NCBI GenBank assembly: GCA_004794785.1
Contig: SJOL01006420.1
Span: 130,435 to 194,434 of the forward strand
DNA length: 64,000 nt
Direction of reading: 5' to 3'
From: Opisthorchis felineus
Taxonomy: Eukaryota; Platyhelminthes; Trematoda; Opisthorchiida; Opisthorchiidae
This document shows, in pieces, positions 25,690 to 38,340 of this stretch. The notes below the pieces were generated by a model. That model had not been told where the DNA came from and made no database searches. It was given only the letters and a program-made list of their open reading frames with translations. The translations under genes and the position numbers were made by a program. Every line of letters starts with the position of its first letter. The first letter of the stretch is position 1.

Positions 25690-26330
25690 CTTCAGTACTA
25701 ATGATCCGGTGCTTCAACAAGGCCCTAGCTATTCTCGGAAAAATCGATGGTCAAGTACAGAAAGCGTTTTGACCTACTCAGCGCGAAGCGAATAGGTTTC
25801 CAAGGCGTATGGAAACATGAAGCGACACGCAGGATTGAAAGCGTGACCTATGATGGGTAAGCTGATGTCACGCCACAGGTGATCAGGTTCACGGAAGCTT
25901 ATCTGGCCTTCGCTGAAGCCAAAGTCAACACCTGTAAACAGGAAAGGCCATAAGCACTCCCTCTGGGGGGGTGTCTATTAACTAGGACACTGTATAGATG
26001 GAGCTGAAAAATGTCTGCCGCAAAAACATGGCCACAAGCCTGGAAAACACAAACTAACATTGCAACTGGAGACTCAATCGGATAAGAGACCATCAAATAA
26101 CAAAAAAACATTTTAAGTCGTCACGAGCAGACTGGCAAGCCAAGTGAAGACTCCGCGGATGCAAGTAAAAAATATCACGTGAAAATACGACTTTCTTCGA
26201 GATAATTAAAGAAGGATGAGAGTGTGAGGAGGTATTAAAAACGTCGAGTAAGATTTCAACCGGTAGGTGAGCATAGTTTATACCGACAGGCCGAAAATGA
26301 TAAATGTACTGAGATGCGCACTGCTCACGT
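25690..26330. other. Unassigned stretch
   Basis: No gene recognised. The last 60 bases run into repeat C. Confidence 0.4.
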
Positions 26331-26334
26331 TTCC

Positions 26335-26700
26335 CAAAAAGGATGAAACGGAAACGGCTGCAAGGTGTTTCTCGGCCTTGCAGCATAGGCTGACCTAAAT
26401 TGATCTCAACTGAAGCATCTCTTCACGCTACAATCAATCAATCAGTCTATAAGTGGCTCAGGGCAAGAATAATTTCATCTGAGTAGTCATCACTCGAGGA
26501 ACCAAGTCAGTCAATATGTGACCACGCGATGTAGTTCCTGTAACTGAAGCAGGTTAGGTGTTCGATCACTGACCGGAATGTTGCGGGTTCAAAACTCCCC
26601 ACTGAAATTTCGTAAACTGAAGTGCACACAAATCATAATTCGCAATAAGGATGAGACAGAAACAACTGTGCAGTGCTTCTCGGCTTTTAACATTGAGTGG
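26335..26700 (+). repeat. Unnamed repeat C, copy 1
   Basis: The block GAAACGGCTGCAAGGTG... CGGCCTTGCAGCATA at about 26350-26385 recurs about 310 bases later as GAAACAACTGTGCAGTGC...CGGCTTTTAACA. Between them are TCAATCAATC, AGTGGCTCAG, a stretch around GTGACCACGCGATGTAG, and GATCACTGACCGGAATGTTG followed by GGGTTCAAAACTCC (box-B-like). The 36.4 kb copy has the same order. It may be a tRNA-related SINE or a tandem unit, and I cannot name it. Confidence 0.55.
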
Positions 26701-29684
26701 GTTCTCTTAATCTATCATCCTTTTGACACCTGCTTCACTTACTCGGGATTTTTGGTTTGGCTCGCATATTGCTCGGTCTCTGGTTCGAGCATTTATCTTG
26801 ATCTCTTGGATCAGGTTATTAATTTTTTATGTTCCCATGACATTTTCGTGCTGTATTTCACAGACAACTTTAGCCCTTTTTTCGCTTGAATTGGCGCAAA
26901 CGCAACAATACGGAGGCATGAAGCTTCCACGAACCTGATCTAGAAAGCTTAATGTGCCTTATCCTGTTTTTTTTTCATTTCATGTAAACGAATAAAAATC
27001 TCAGACATTTTACAACCGTTCAAATTAAAAACCTCATTCTCCCAAACAAGTATCCACAGTAGGGATTCCAATAGTCGTGACTGTCTACCGGCAATTCACC
27101 AACAAGTTTTTTTCTGACTGGAGATCGTACCTGTTATCTGATCATACTTTTCCTTGTGTGGAGTTCGTATTTCATCGCAATTAGTTCAGTGTTTTGGCTG
27201 CTACACTCCCATCGTATGTCATTTCAAACTAAGTCGTTGCTTTCGTCCAGTCGCAAAAACCACACGACTCCACTGAGAACGCGTTGGATTGTCTCCACGA
27301 CAGCTGAGGAAAAGGAATTAAATCACGACATCCTTATGTATTCATGTTCTGTCAGCGTCTATCCATCACCCCGACAAACATTCGAATGAGGAGGTCAAGT
27401 CCCAATAGGCTTTTAGGTGAGAGTGACGACGTGTGATGTTGATGTGACGTTGGTGCATTAAGGTTTTCTTCTCACGGTAGTCCACTCGGATGCACACTCT
27501 ACTCAGCCAAATTTTAGTGAGGGTTGTGTTGGTGATATTAATTCGGGTTGACTGTGCCTCGCCTGCAAGTGAGTGTAGGCCGTAAACGTTCACATCGCGA
27601 CAGACAGAACTCACCATCAACATGTGTGATCGGGGTTAGCTGGGGTCAGTATGATCTGATTCCGGCCACCACCACTGCTGTCAGCTCTCACAGCTTTCCA
27701 AGTGAAGAACCGGTCCCCCGCAGTTCGATTGGGGTTAGTAGCTTTGTATGATTAAACCGGAGGAAGTATCTCCCAAACAGTTTACAGGTTCCGCGTGAGC
27801 GGAATCCAGGACGAGTCCCAATTACCAAATTAACCATTGACAGGCAAAAAAGCCTGACCGACAGAAAATACCCTAAGAATCCAGACGCAGCATTGTGGCT
27901 TTCGAAATTGAATGGGATCCAGAACACTGTAGATCAGCAGATATGCGGAACTGCCACGCGAATGCCAACTATCTCACATGTCATTATGAAGGTAAGGACT
28001 GTTCGGAAGCTGAAGGAGGGAGATGTAAGGAGACAGAAGGAGTTCTGTCCCTGATTTTCGGACGGATTTTACCCCCGATATGTGCGATTCTCGAATGAGG
28101 CGACTTTCAACCCGAGTGAGGCTGCATCTAACTCGTAAATGTGAGTCCAGAGAGTTCATTGAAATTCCATCCCAGTCAAGCTATTCCTGAAGTACGAAGT
28201 TAGTGGCCTAGTTTCGGATGCTTGATCGTCGGTAAAACATTGTTTTATCGAGAGAAGTGTCACAGGTGAGATTTCACTTCAAATATATAGCGTATCTAGC
28301 AAGCTCATAAGCATGTTTCTTCAAATGAATGTAATGTTTTGAAAATTTTTCACTGTTCTTGGAGCACCGGTTCATTTTATTCGATACGTTCGTGATTTCC
28401 TAAACCAAAAATTCATAGCCTGTTTGGTCCACTGGATCCTAGCTGCGCATTTTTGGAGACGTTGTACCATATGGCAGCTATCCGATATCTGAAGTTTTCT
28501 TTCTGTCAGTGTCTATCCCGATTATCTGAGTTTTTGATGTGCAAGCACCCCGGATGTTTGTTGTAGTCTAGACCTAGTTCCTTTTCCATGCCTCATTTTT
28601 TCTGCTTTCCACTATGATTTTTTCCCAAATAAGTGAATATGGCATTAGTGCAGTGAAGCATCAGTGTTTTCATCTGGTGTTGCTGTCAATGCTGTTGTTG
28701 TTGATGATGATGATGACGATGATGATGAATCCCAGTTCTTTCTGAGATGGATTTTAACTAAAATCTCCACCGAATTTCACTGAGTCCAAGCTGGTGGGTG
28801 GCTTTCCAGGGTTTTAAAATTCAACGAAAACCTCAAGGGACCAGCCAAAAGTGGTTTCTTTCGAGGAGTGGCATCTCTTGGGTGCCCCTCTTTTGCGGAT
28901 TAGACAACCGTACTTTATCCTCCATATCTAACCTGAATCCGTCTCTCTCTACTCGTCAGCAGTTCTAGGAGGAAGAGCGAAACGTGAGTAAAATGAATTA
29001 GAAAGCCCTCCTGCTTTGAGTTCATGCCAGCCAAACGAGTTCTTTGGTCCCATGCGACAACCCTTGATGTGTGTGGATGTTTTGAGATTATTTAATGTGG
29101 AGCAGGAAGCCTATGCGTATGCACATACAAACCCACTGCACAATCAACGCAAGCAACTTTAGACGAGGTTGTCAATACGTTTTTACTGACGGTCCCTTGG
29201 ATTTTGGAGGCCGGAGTCTCAAACCATATGGCATTCGGTCGGTCAATTAGAACAACACCAAGTTGTTCTGCCCGGATAAGTGAGACGAGGACGGAATTAG
29301 CTTGTATTAGCTCAGGCTTAACGATTGCTTAGTGATCGGTCGCATCAATCCGAATAAGATTGGATCGCCAACAGGGTGAGCGTGTTAACTGCATTCGTTC
29401 ACGAACAGCTGGAAGCGTAGTCAACCGGGCAAACCTAGTCAGTGACCTACAATCTCCAACAACGCTTCTACTAAAACCTGACACACCGTCCCGCTCACCC
29501 AAAACCCACATGAGCTTGGTTTGCTCACCTGGTGAGCCGAGTGTCTTTCAGCGTGACGAACAGACCCAGTGAATACATGAGGCAGTTACGACCGGTTGAA
29601 ACTCGGCGCTGTTGTTAACACTAACGGCTATAGCATGGTCAAGGTGTACGCTTAAAGTATAAAACTGCCTTCAAAAAATACACT
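26701..29684. other. Unassigned stretch, no gene recognised
   Basis: A TGA/ATG-type trinucleotide patch at about 28700-28730, after CTGTTGTTG, could be the worn tail of an RTE insertion. Otherwise only short open frames. Confidence 0.4.
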
Positions 29685-29870
29685 CATTTGCATACCAATT
29701 TGGTTTTCACAGGAAAGCATTTGTCAAATTTCGTGAAATTTGGGTTCAAGGAGAACAAAAAGTTGACGGAAAATCGGAGAAAGTGAGTCCAAGAAGTCCC
29801 AAGAAGGGCGAAAGCGATCGTGAGCTGTCGAAGCGTTACCAGCTACCTAATGAGTAGTGTGTTACGTTTA
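29685..29870 (+). ncRNA. Hammerhead-bearing repeat D copy, core lost
   Basis: The upstream part (CAAATTTCGTGAAATTTGGG, GTTCAAGGAGAACAAAAAG, TTGACGG) and downstream part (CTAATGAGTAGTGTGTTACG) match the 45.4-45.6 kb copy. Stem II GTCCCAAGAAGGGC and GAAA are intact, but the CTGATGA segment is replaced by CCAAGAA-type text, so the ribozyme is dead. Confidence 0.5.
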
Positions 29871-31394
29871 TATAAAACTGCCTGCTCCATTTTTTTCGAC
29901 AACACAGACAAAACAGCATCCAAATTGATCACCTACCTAATGAGGAATGCTATTCCTAAAGTCCAAACCGAGTGGATATGTTGTACCTGTTTAGGACGAT
30001 AGCGTTCGCAAGGTGGGTGGTTACCAACCTACAGAAAATTATACTGATTTGATTTGGGGTGTCTGAAATAGGCACTGTACACAAGTTTGCAGACTGGTTC
30101 ATCGATCGGATTTGTCCGTCACCCAGCCTACAAGCTCGTGATGCGCACTGTAGGAGCACCGCAACTAGGGTGAAATTCCCGCCCCCAACCCAGTTTGTAT
30201 GATTGCGAGTCACCCCGTCGACAGGACAGACAAAAGCAACTACTGTCTCAGAGTAGACGAGTTAATTGAGGTCTGAATCCGACCCTAAATTCACGTGACT
30301 ACCCAGACGAAAGTGAAGTGTCCTTGCTGTTTTGCTGGCCGCCTACTGCAAAGAGAACGATGCACTTAATTTTCATGAAACCTGGAAACAAGATAGACGA
30401 AGAATTCAGTTACCGCTTGATGTTTATCACGGCTATGCACGGACCGTCTCGGAATCACCAGGTTTTCTGGTGTTGTTGATTTAAGTAGAAAGAAACGGAG
30501 ACAAACTACCAGTCAGATGCCATTGAGGATGCTACTGTTATTCACTGAGGTAGGCTGGGTGAAAAACAACGGAAGTTCAGTGAATCTCCGCACCTGCTGA
30601 GGGCTTGGACCATGGAGAAGATGAAGTTGGGTAACAGTCCAGGTATTGAGACATCCAAACGTACCTGAGAAACTCATGAACTTCTGAAGTGCCAATGGAA
30701 TGCCAGGAACTTCAGATAGAACTCGCGGGATATTGACAATGTTTTTAACACAACAGACTACGTCTGAATTCGTGACCAGGTTACTTCCTAATTGAATTTC
30801 CTCCTGATGAAGCCACGCAATCTCATCCTTAATGACTGAATGTGCATCTTCCTTAAACTATGTGGCCCACCAGATAAAGAAGTTCCCTCAAAGCAAAAAC
30901 CAGATCTGATGCAATAATGCAACCAATTATTTAACTTCATTTTGGGTGCCTCGTAATTACGTCTTGTCAGAGGAAAGGAGGCTAGAGAAATGTCCTGCAA
31001 AAAGTCAGAATAATTGGAAGAGTTCCAACACCCCCCAAAATGAGAAGAGTTTGTCGGAGGCGCCACTGATATGGGTGAATTTCCCATAGAAAGAGAAATC
31101 AGGGAAGAAAGACAAGGTCAAGCCTAGAAAATCAGCCCTGTTAGTACTTTTACAGAGGTCACCAGGGCGATTGCCTTCTGGTTACTTTCCCCACAACAAC
31201 ACGACACCCACTTGATAATTTTAATTTGAAATAATACATCGAAGTTGACAAAACATTTGCGTAATAAGGGTTTTCACATTCTCATGGAGGTGATTATGAA
31301 AGTTGTCATCTAAGCATTGAGTGAAAATGAGAGTACCATCGATCTCCTATAGCGCGGAACTCACGAGCATCTGTAGAACAAACGGAAAGAATAT
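29871..31394. other. Unassigned stretch; 3' flank of the USP gene
   Basis: No recognisable gene. An ATTAAA-type signal on the minus strand at 31225-31220, about 170 bases past the USP stop, is a possible poly(A) signal for that gene. Confidence 0.4.
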
Positions 31395-31949
31395 TCATTT
31401 CTTCTTCGGGACCTTTGGTGGGGGAACAATGATAACAGGGAGGCCTGCGTTATGTATAATGTGGTCACTGAAGCTTCCCAATAAAGTCCGTCGAACAGTT
31501 CCGATACCACGGTTTCCCATGACTATCATATCAAATCCTTGTTCCTGCGCAACCCGAACAATGTGCTCAGCCGGTTTGGTGCCCACGTGCAGTGTGAACT
31601 TCGCTGGTAAATCGCGGGATTCACACTCGGCAATGAATTTTGATCGGAGCACCCGACCTTCCTGAACCAGTTCATTAATATGACGAGTGAATTCCTCTTT
31701 TATTGCAGGTGATTTGCTTGCCTTTGCATAGTTCATACCTGGAGACATAGGTTCAACAACATGCGTCAAATATAATCCATCACCCGGTCTCATGATGTGA
31801 TCCAGATACCATCGAAAAGCACGCTGGCTATGTTCGCTATCGTCCACAGGCATCAGAATGTGACGCGAAGCGTCCGCCAACTTTGTATTGCCACATGACT
31901 CAACAGAGTCCGTTGAAGGGGAGAGAGAAAAACGAGGCTCGTCCGACAT
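31395..31949 (-). CDS. Universal stress protein (UspA family)
   Basis: A complete single-exon frame of 184 codons. The protein opens with a polar leader of about 29 residues. The alpha/beta USP fold then starts with HILMPVDDS (residues 30-38; the Asp after the first strand contacts the nucleotide) and continues through LYLTHVVEPM. The family ATP-binding signature G-2x-G-9x-G-S/T is exact: GNRG at 145-148 and GS at 158-159, inside IVMGNRGIGTVRRTLLGS. The last strand is LPVIIVPPP, with a basic tail KVPKKK. USPs are small, usually soluble, often dimeric stress-linked proteins; the intact signature suggests the ATP-binding type. I chose the ATG at 31949 because A is at -3 and the length fits fluke USPs. 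The frame is open upstream to 32075 (42 more codons), and AACAG before the ATG could instead be a splice acceptor. No partner genes are nearby. Confidence 0.92.
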   Translation of the reverse strand: MSDEPRFSLSPSTDSVESCGNTKLADASRHILMPVDDSEHSQRAFRWYLDHIMRPGDGLYLTHVVEPMSPGMNYAKASKSPAIKEEFTRHINELVQEGRVLRSKFIAECESRDLPAKFTLHVGTKPAEHIVRVAQEQGFDMIVMGNRGIGTVRRTLLGSFSDHIIHNAGLPVIIVPPPKVPKKK

Positions 31950-33205
31950 CCTGTTGAACTCAGCTGCCTGTATCGTCCACTGCCCTATATTGACCTGTTT
32001 GTCAGCTGACGGTTGGACAGCATTGCGTGACCAATCAAAATTCAGTAAGCAGTTGAAAGTCTGCTGGCAGATCAATATTCAACCCATCAGATTTCGCTAC
32101 TGCGCCAGCGATTTCCCACCATTACGGTTAAGTAATTCTAGGCCGATTTTACTCCGCACAATCATTAGCATACACGTACGAGTGTACCCATCCAGGTGTG
32201 GAGTGAACAGTATCCCCCATCCTACGTATGTTCTCATTCGGGCAAAGCCAGTAAAAGGAACAGTTTGCAAAGTTATTTTCCCCTGTGGCCAGTCAAAATG
32301 ATTTTTCTATCCCGATAATGGACTTCTGGACTGACAGTAACAGTTGTGGGCGAATGATAGGGAAGAGGATTAGGGTTATCCCAGCATTAGGCAGTTAACT
32401 TCACATAATTCCGAATAGCCTTTTTGACTTACTTGAAAGCTGAAACTTGCACCTCTATTCGCCTGTTGACCCGACTGGGGCGTTTCACTGTAATTTGTTT
32501 ACTGAAGTAGGTTAGATGCAGGGTGGCCTCGGTCCCCGAATAAAACTGAAAGACGGTACCGTCACGCTGTTGATTGGTAGACAAATAAGTCATAGGCGGG
32601 CCAAGCTTTTATTCATCACCCCATGCCGTCAAGAAGAGACTGGACCTTACCGTGGTGTGACAGTTTTCGTGCCTCCGTTACCCACTGGGTGGTGTCCGTG
32701 CGACACAAAGTCTCTCACACCAGGTTGGTCACTGGTCAGAGGTCTGACCGACACAGTCTCCTGGTCCTCCAGGTTCGGGGTTAGAACATGTGTGGCGACT
32801 TGTTCTATACAAAGGTAATGCATTTGCATTTACCGCCAAACACCGCTGCCTCGTGGTCAGGCTTTTGAGCTAAAGGCTTTGGTCGAGGATCCTAATCATC
32901 CTCCTGTCTAGTTGTGAGCTCCCTGGCAGTATCCCAGACTAAGTGCAACCATGACACAGCTAACAATACTCTCATGCCACATCGGCCGTCGCGTGGTGTC
33001 ATCAGCCGGGTCGCCTTGCTTGCTGCATACAGCAGGGCGGGTTAGCGAAAACATGCTACTGCTGATGCCTCCCTTCTTACAGTTTCAAGTTTTCCCTCTT
33101 CTACCCTATCCCACCCGAATTTAAATATTCTATCCGCAGGTTCCAGAACTAGGACTGATTGTTTTGATCACCGTGCTTCACACTCAGCTGCAGCTACTCT
33201 ACGTC
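31950..33205. other. 5' flank of USP gene and unassigned sequence
   Basis: Open frames on the plus strand opposite the USP gene are shadows. No promoter element is clear. No shared repeat was found before the RTE at 33.2 kb. Confidence 0.4.
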
Positions 33206-33209
33206 CGAC

Positions 33210-34895
33210 TTCAATGACAACGCTAAACACTTTTGTTTTCAAACCCCGGAAGCCTGTCTACTTAGCCGACTTCAATGTTCACACACTGAAGCAAGCAGGA
33301 CAACAGGTGGTTCTTGCTCCTACTCTGGATTCTCCCTGCATCTATGTATGCTGTCTGTCAGAAACAAGTCTACAGGACGTGAGTACTGTGATCGAACTGA
33401 CCTCTGCCTCGTTCTCTTCAAGGTTCCGGCTGCGCGACTCTGGTGATGCAGGGGCCGTTGCAGCTGGATATACTGGGGTTGGGTATTGTATTGGGTAAAC
33501 GAGCGAAAGCATCTTTACTTGATTGGATACCCGTTGGTAGTCGCCCCTGCGTGGTTCTTTTAGCAACTTATGTGAGAGAATCTAGAGAAGGTGAGGTCAG
33601 TCGCGCCCTCTTTATTCTGTCTGCCTATGCCCCAACTGAGTTAACTCTGAATCTACCAAAGACAGTTTCCATGACGCTGTAGGTGCTCTCTTACAATAGG
33701 CTAAAAGCTCAGACATCGTTGTGGTTGCTGGTGACATGAACGCCCAGGTACGTAGACTAAGCGCTGTTGAAGCCAATTTGGGTGGTCATCTAGGTTTGGA
33801 CACGAGAGACACGGACACCGAAGATCATCTGCTTCAGAAGTGTGCCGATCATAGACTGTTCCTTTGCAGTACGAATTTCCGGAACAGCGGAAATCGCTTG
33901 GCAACGTGGTGCCCACCAACGAACTAGCTTCGAATCCAAACAGACCACATGGCCGTCAGTTACCGGTGGCGAGGGTCGATCACCGTCTACAGCTCCTTCT
34001 GGAACACCAGCCTGGACTCCGACCATGCACTTGTACGCTGCTGCTTTTCATTGCGCTGTTCAGGTGTACACAAAACGCACACACCTCGCTTAGCCATAGA
34101 GAACGTATCGACCCAGAAATCAAACGAAACCATCAGAACTGGCTCCTTGAAAGCCTACTAGACCGTCCGATATAGGATATAAACGGCCACTGGGAACAGC
34201 TATCCAAAACGCTGCTCAGAGCCGGAGCTTCTGTTTGCCGTACAACCCAACCAACCTCATTCAAACACTGGGTCTTTGAAGATCAAAGTGAAGCACAAGC
34301 CCTGTTGTATAGACTGACCACCAGCATACCATCTTTTGGCATGTGTCTTGCACCTTCAAAGCGCAAATGCATGCTCAAGAACGTGAAATCTCTGAACATA
34401 ACCCTTACAATTCAAGGAGAATCACTGGAGGTTGTGAAGAATTTTACATAACTCGGCAGTTGTATTAGCCCTGACGGAAGTGTTTCTGAAGTCAGTGCAA
34501 GAATCACAAAGGCTCGAATCACGTTTACTAATTTGCGTCACTTGTGGCGTCAAAAAGGCATATCACTGGGTCTTAGGGATCGCGTGTACCAGACTACATT
34601 GAGGGCTGTGTTGTTGTACAGGTGCGAGACGTGCAGTATGCTGACAAATGATGTGAGGCGTCTCCAGGTTTTTGACCACCGACGTCTCAGAAGCTTTGCT
34701 GGTTTTGGATGGCATCAGCGGATTAGTGACGAACTGATTAGAAAACGGGTATTTGGTTGTGTGGCAGGTGCTTCAATCGCGGACAGCTTCCAGCACCACC
34801 AACTAAGGTTGCTCGGTCATGTTCTACGAGACGAGTGCTATTCTCCGCGCCTCCCTCAGAATGGCACAAACTGCAAGGTGGACAACATATGACTT
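33210..34895 (+). mobile_element. RTE-like LINE with internal deletion
   Basis: The endonuclease domain is nearly complete in shifted frames: DFNVHTLKQAGQQ, CCLSETS (catalytic Glu), FRLRDSGDAG, SAYAPTEL, VVAGDMNAQV (33723-33752), STNFRNSGNRLATWCPP and SDHALV (about 34018), the last with the catalytic Asp-His. After RAGASVCRTTQP the text jumps near 34270 to DQSEAQALLYRL, FGMCLAPSKRKCML, then LGSCISPDGSV (its preceding Tyr is a TAA stop) and 34533-34892 with LRHLWRQKGISL, VFDHRRLRSFAGFGWHQRIS and LRLLGHVLRDE. The central RT, including YADD, is missing. The 3' UTR runs to the ATG repeat at 35140. Inactive. Confidence 0.8.
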
Positions 34896-35139
34896 GGCAG
34901 AAGGGTGTGAAATAGATTAGGAAGAGTTTGGGTGTTGTTGATGTTGTACGTTTCCAGATTGTCTGACTGAGCGCTTTGGGATGTAGGTACCTCAGAAGGC
35001 TTGTGATAGGTCAGCACTAGGTACCCTCCCTGACACACTTATTTCCTCTTCTTCTCACTCTCAGGTTTTAACTATAATTAGATGAACTTTACAGTTGTAC
35101 TGCAATGAGGCATTTGTGTCAAAACTGATGTTGCTGTCT

Positions 35140-35298
<159 letters not shown>

Positions 35299-35299
35299 G

Positions 35300-36425
35300 T
35301 GATTACCCCCCTAACGGGCGTCATACGGAGAATTGTCAATCTGGCGAAGTGATGTGAAGGTCTTTCTTCTCCATGGACATCCGAAAAGCGATTCCACCAT
35401 GATGGATGCCTATCCAGCGCCAGGCACGCACACATACACGTGGCCAAACGGTTTTCAGACAAGCTTGCGCAAACTACAGGCAAACTGTATGCGAGGAAAA
35501 CTCCGCTGTACTGGCCAACGGTTTGCATTGTTTGAAGCTAACCCTAAGGACATTTATCTGGTGACCCGATGGATGCTTCATTTCCATTTACTCTCGGTGT
35601 GCAACTTCACTGTATGCCCTGCAAACAGTTCACTGAACAGGATTGTTGAAGTTTATCACCTGTGTTCAGTTCTTAGTAATATACCAGGCTTTTTGTTTAA
35701 CCTATCCAAATAATCTATTCTAAAACCTCGATATGGTCATAGCTATCAAGGCCTGTCGTGATAGCTCAATCACGCTCACACATGATATGGGGTATTGCCT
35801 TTGTGAAAGCTCCCAACGCATCAACGAAACTACTACGAAGATTCCAACCAGAAAACTGGCAGGATCATTTGGAATTCCAGAGACTTTGGCGCACCGAAGG
35901 GTGGATTCATGCGATTCGAAATATCCGGGTAAAAAAGTCTGTGCAAGTGACCTACTTCGTCTATCATTCTACCTGTATCCATATGTGCGCACCACAAGCG
36001 CAAGTTTTGCTCCCTATAAAGTATCGATGAGGCTCTCGGAATAATCTTCGGAATATGGAAAAGAGATGATGTATCAGGTTTCTACTGGGGAAAAGAAGGT
36101 TACTTTCTACATCCTCACTCCTCTCTAAACCAAAGTATCTAAATGCGAAGAGTGTATCTTGACTCAAAGCGGGCTAGACGCAGGCAGGAGTGAAATGCCT
36201 AGAATAATCTGCCTCCTGGATAAGCGAATGAGGGAATATGCTTCTAAGTGAGAATCAGATGTTTAACATTTGTTGAGATAGTTTTTGTTGAGAGAAGTTC
36301 TGTAGCTTCAGAAGCGAAGCTTTTTTTCAATGTAGAGCATCTCCGGCGAAATGGGTTTGGTAAATTTTACTGGAAAGGCTGTGAAAGTCTTGGTGTACCT
36401 CCTGATGTAACCAGCTGTTCACTTA
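35300..36425. other. Unassigned stretch, no gene recognised
   Basis: Plus-strand frames at 35333-35713 and 35733-36044 have no recognisable domain. Nothing else. Confidence 0.4.
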
Positions 36426-36429
36426 TTCG

Positions 36430-36880
36430 GACAATACGGCAAACGGCTGTATGGTGCTTGTTGGCTTTTCAGCATAGATCGGCCTAACCGACAGGACGAA
36501 ATCTCAATTGAAAGGTCTCACGCCACGATCAATCAATCTGAGTGGTTCAGAGAGAGACTATTTTCACCAGATGAGTGGTGAGCAGTTGTCACTCGTGGAG
36601 GCAAGCTGGTCAATACGTGATCACGTGATGTGGCTTCTGTAGTCGGGGGATGAGCGGTGGAGACTATATTATGTCTGTCTAAGAGAAAACTGAGCACACT
36701 GCTGTTAAGCTGTTCAAGGCCTAACGCATAAGTGTTCAAGCACTGACCGGAACGTCCTGAGTTCGAACGTCCAGTTCCCTACTGGAGTTTCGTCAGAGGA
36801 TTCGCAATAACGGTGAAACAGAAAAAGCTGTGCAGTGCCTCTCGGCTTTCCAGCATAGATTTCCCCCACTTACAGAGAGT
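36430..36880 (+). repeat. Unnamed repeat C, copy 2
   Basis: Same order of blocks as the 26.3 kb copy: AAACGGCTGTATGGTGC...GGCTTTTCAGCATAG, GATCAATCAATC, GAGTGGTTCAGAG, GTGATCACGTGATGTGG, AAGCACTGACCGGAACGTCC, GAGTTCGAACG, and again AAGCTGTGCAGTGCCTCTCGG...TTTCCAGCATAG at about 36825-36860. It is about 70 bases longer than copy 1 in the middle (around 36650-36730). Confidence 0.55.
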
Positions 36881-38340
36881 TTTTCATTCAGATTTATACT
36901 GTATAGGTTTGTGTTGTGATTTCAGGTAGTAAAGTATAGTTGGAGATACCAGGAGAAAGCGCGCTCTACCACGGGTCGGAATTGTCGATCGAAGCATATG
37001 ATGGACAAATTCCGGAAAATTTTACAACATATGATCTAAACTTGAAAGTTTTTGGTGTGGAAACGTCCCAGAACACCTTCAATTAAATAGCTAAATAGAG
37101 TGAATAAACTTAAGCGAGTTAAATTTACTGCGATAATATCTGACCCATTTTCATGTGCATTTCAGTAGTAAAGGACTCATGTGCACTTCTGGTGAAGAGC
37201 TTATTATGCGCCCGTAAAGGATTTCCTTTAAATTTTTGGCCTCACCACATACACATAGTAGTGTTGAACTAAAAGTAATGATGAACGAGACGAGTTCAGA
37301 TAGCTGAGTTCAGATAGATGAAACCTAATGGCTAACTTGTCATACAATAAAAGGTCATGCGGGGCGCAGTTATGTGACCTTGTGGGACCATTAGATTTTA
37401 TCCGACCAGATTCCAGTGCAACAGTTCTTCAGCCATCATCATCAAGCGGGCGTAGAGGTAACAAATAACTCAAGGCTTTTAACACACTCTGCGTTTCTGT
37501 TACCATTTTGTTCCATTGTGTGCTTGTTCCGGAGTATTCGTTGCGTAACATTAGAGCACCAGGATTCAAGTTTCAGGTCTTTCCTGTGTTATATCAGGAC
37601 GTGAATTATGTGTCCTAAGCAGGAGAAAGAGCCTCTCGCATTACCGACTACCTGAGTGTTTTGACGAAACAGCCATCCGCATTGAATTATGGGCTCAAAC
37701 CATGACCGAAAACGGCATGTGTGACTAGGTTCGAATACGAAGCCAACCAAATGATAACGCGCATGGTGGCTTCTTGTGATTATCTTTAAATCTGTTATCA
37801 CCATTTCCCCTTTGATCTGATGAACCCTGATTGAAAATACCCGTCGTGGGCCCACCCGGCAGGCCCTGCATCTAGTTGTCAACGCTTCTACTTTTAACTA
37901 CTGATAAATTTGACAGTAGCAAGTAGTTAGCTGCAGGGTACCGAACCGACTTCGCCCTGACGGCCACTTCGATGACTGCGAACCAACGGGAGGGGCTAAA
38001 ATCGAGCTCTTCTTGGAAGCCCATTTACTTGGACTTGCAACTTTTTAATCTCAGAGCGATATCTCAATAGATAAAAGGTGAAGCCCATAGAGTCGCACCC
38101 CTTAAAAAGCCGATAAGCAGTTACGATGACTTGATATTCTTTTGCGATAAGGCATTGATAGTGGACCCGTGAGATGAATGTGATATCTGACCTGAAGGTA
38201 TTTTCCACGTGTACACACTTTGAGATGTGCAGTTCCTAGATTAGCTGTCTAAAAAATCCGACGCGCTCAGCGGACCGAGGCACTTCCTGATGTGTCACCA
38301 GCAGGTGTAGACCACGGTACGATATTCTAGATGACCTTAG
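36881..38340. other. Unassigned stretch, no gene recognised
   Basis: No motif-bearing open frame and no repeat shared with the rest of the window. The text GATGACCTTAG at about 38331-38340 could be the acceptor of the next segment. Confidence 0.4.

Noticed and set aside
31888..32301. 137-codon plus-strand frame
   Set aside because: It is antisense to the 5' part of the USP gene and its flank, with no motif.
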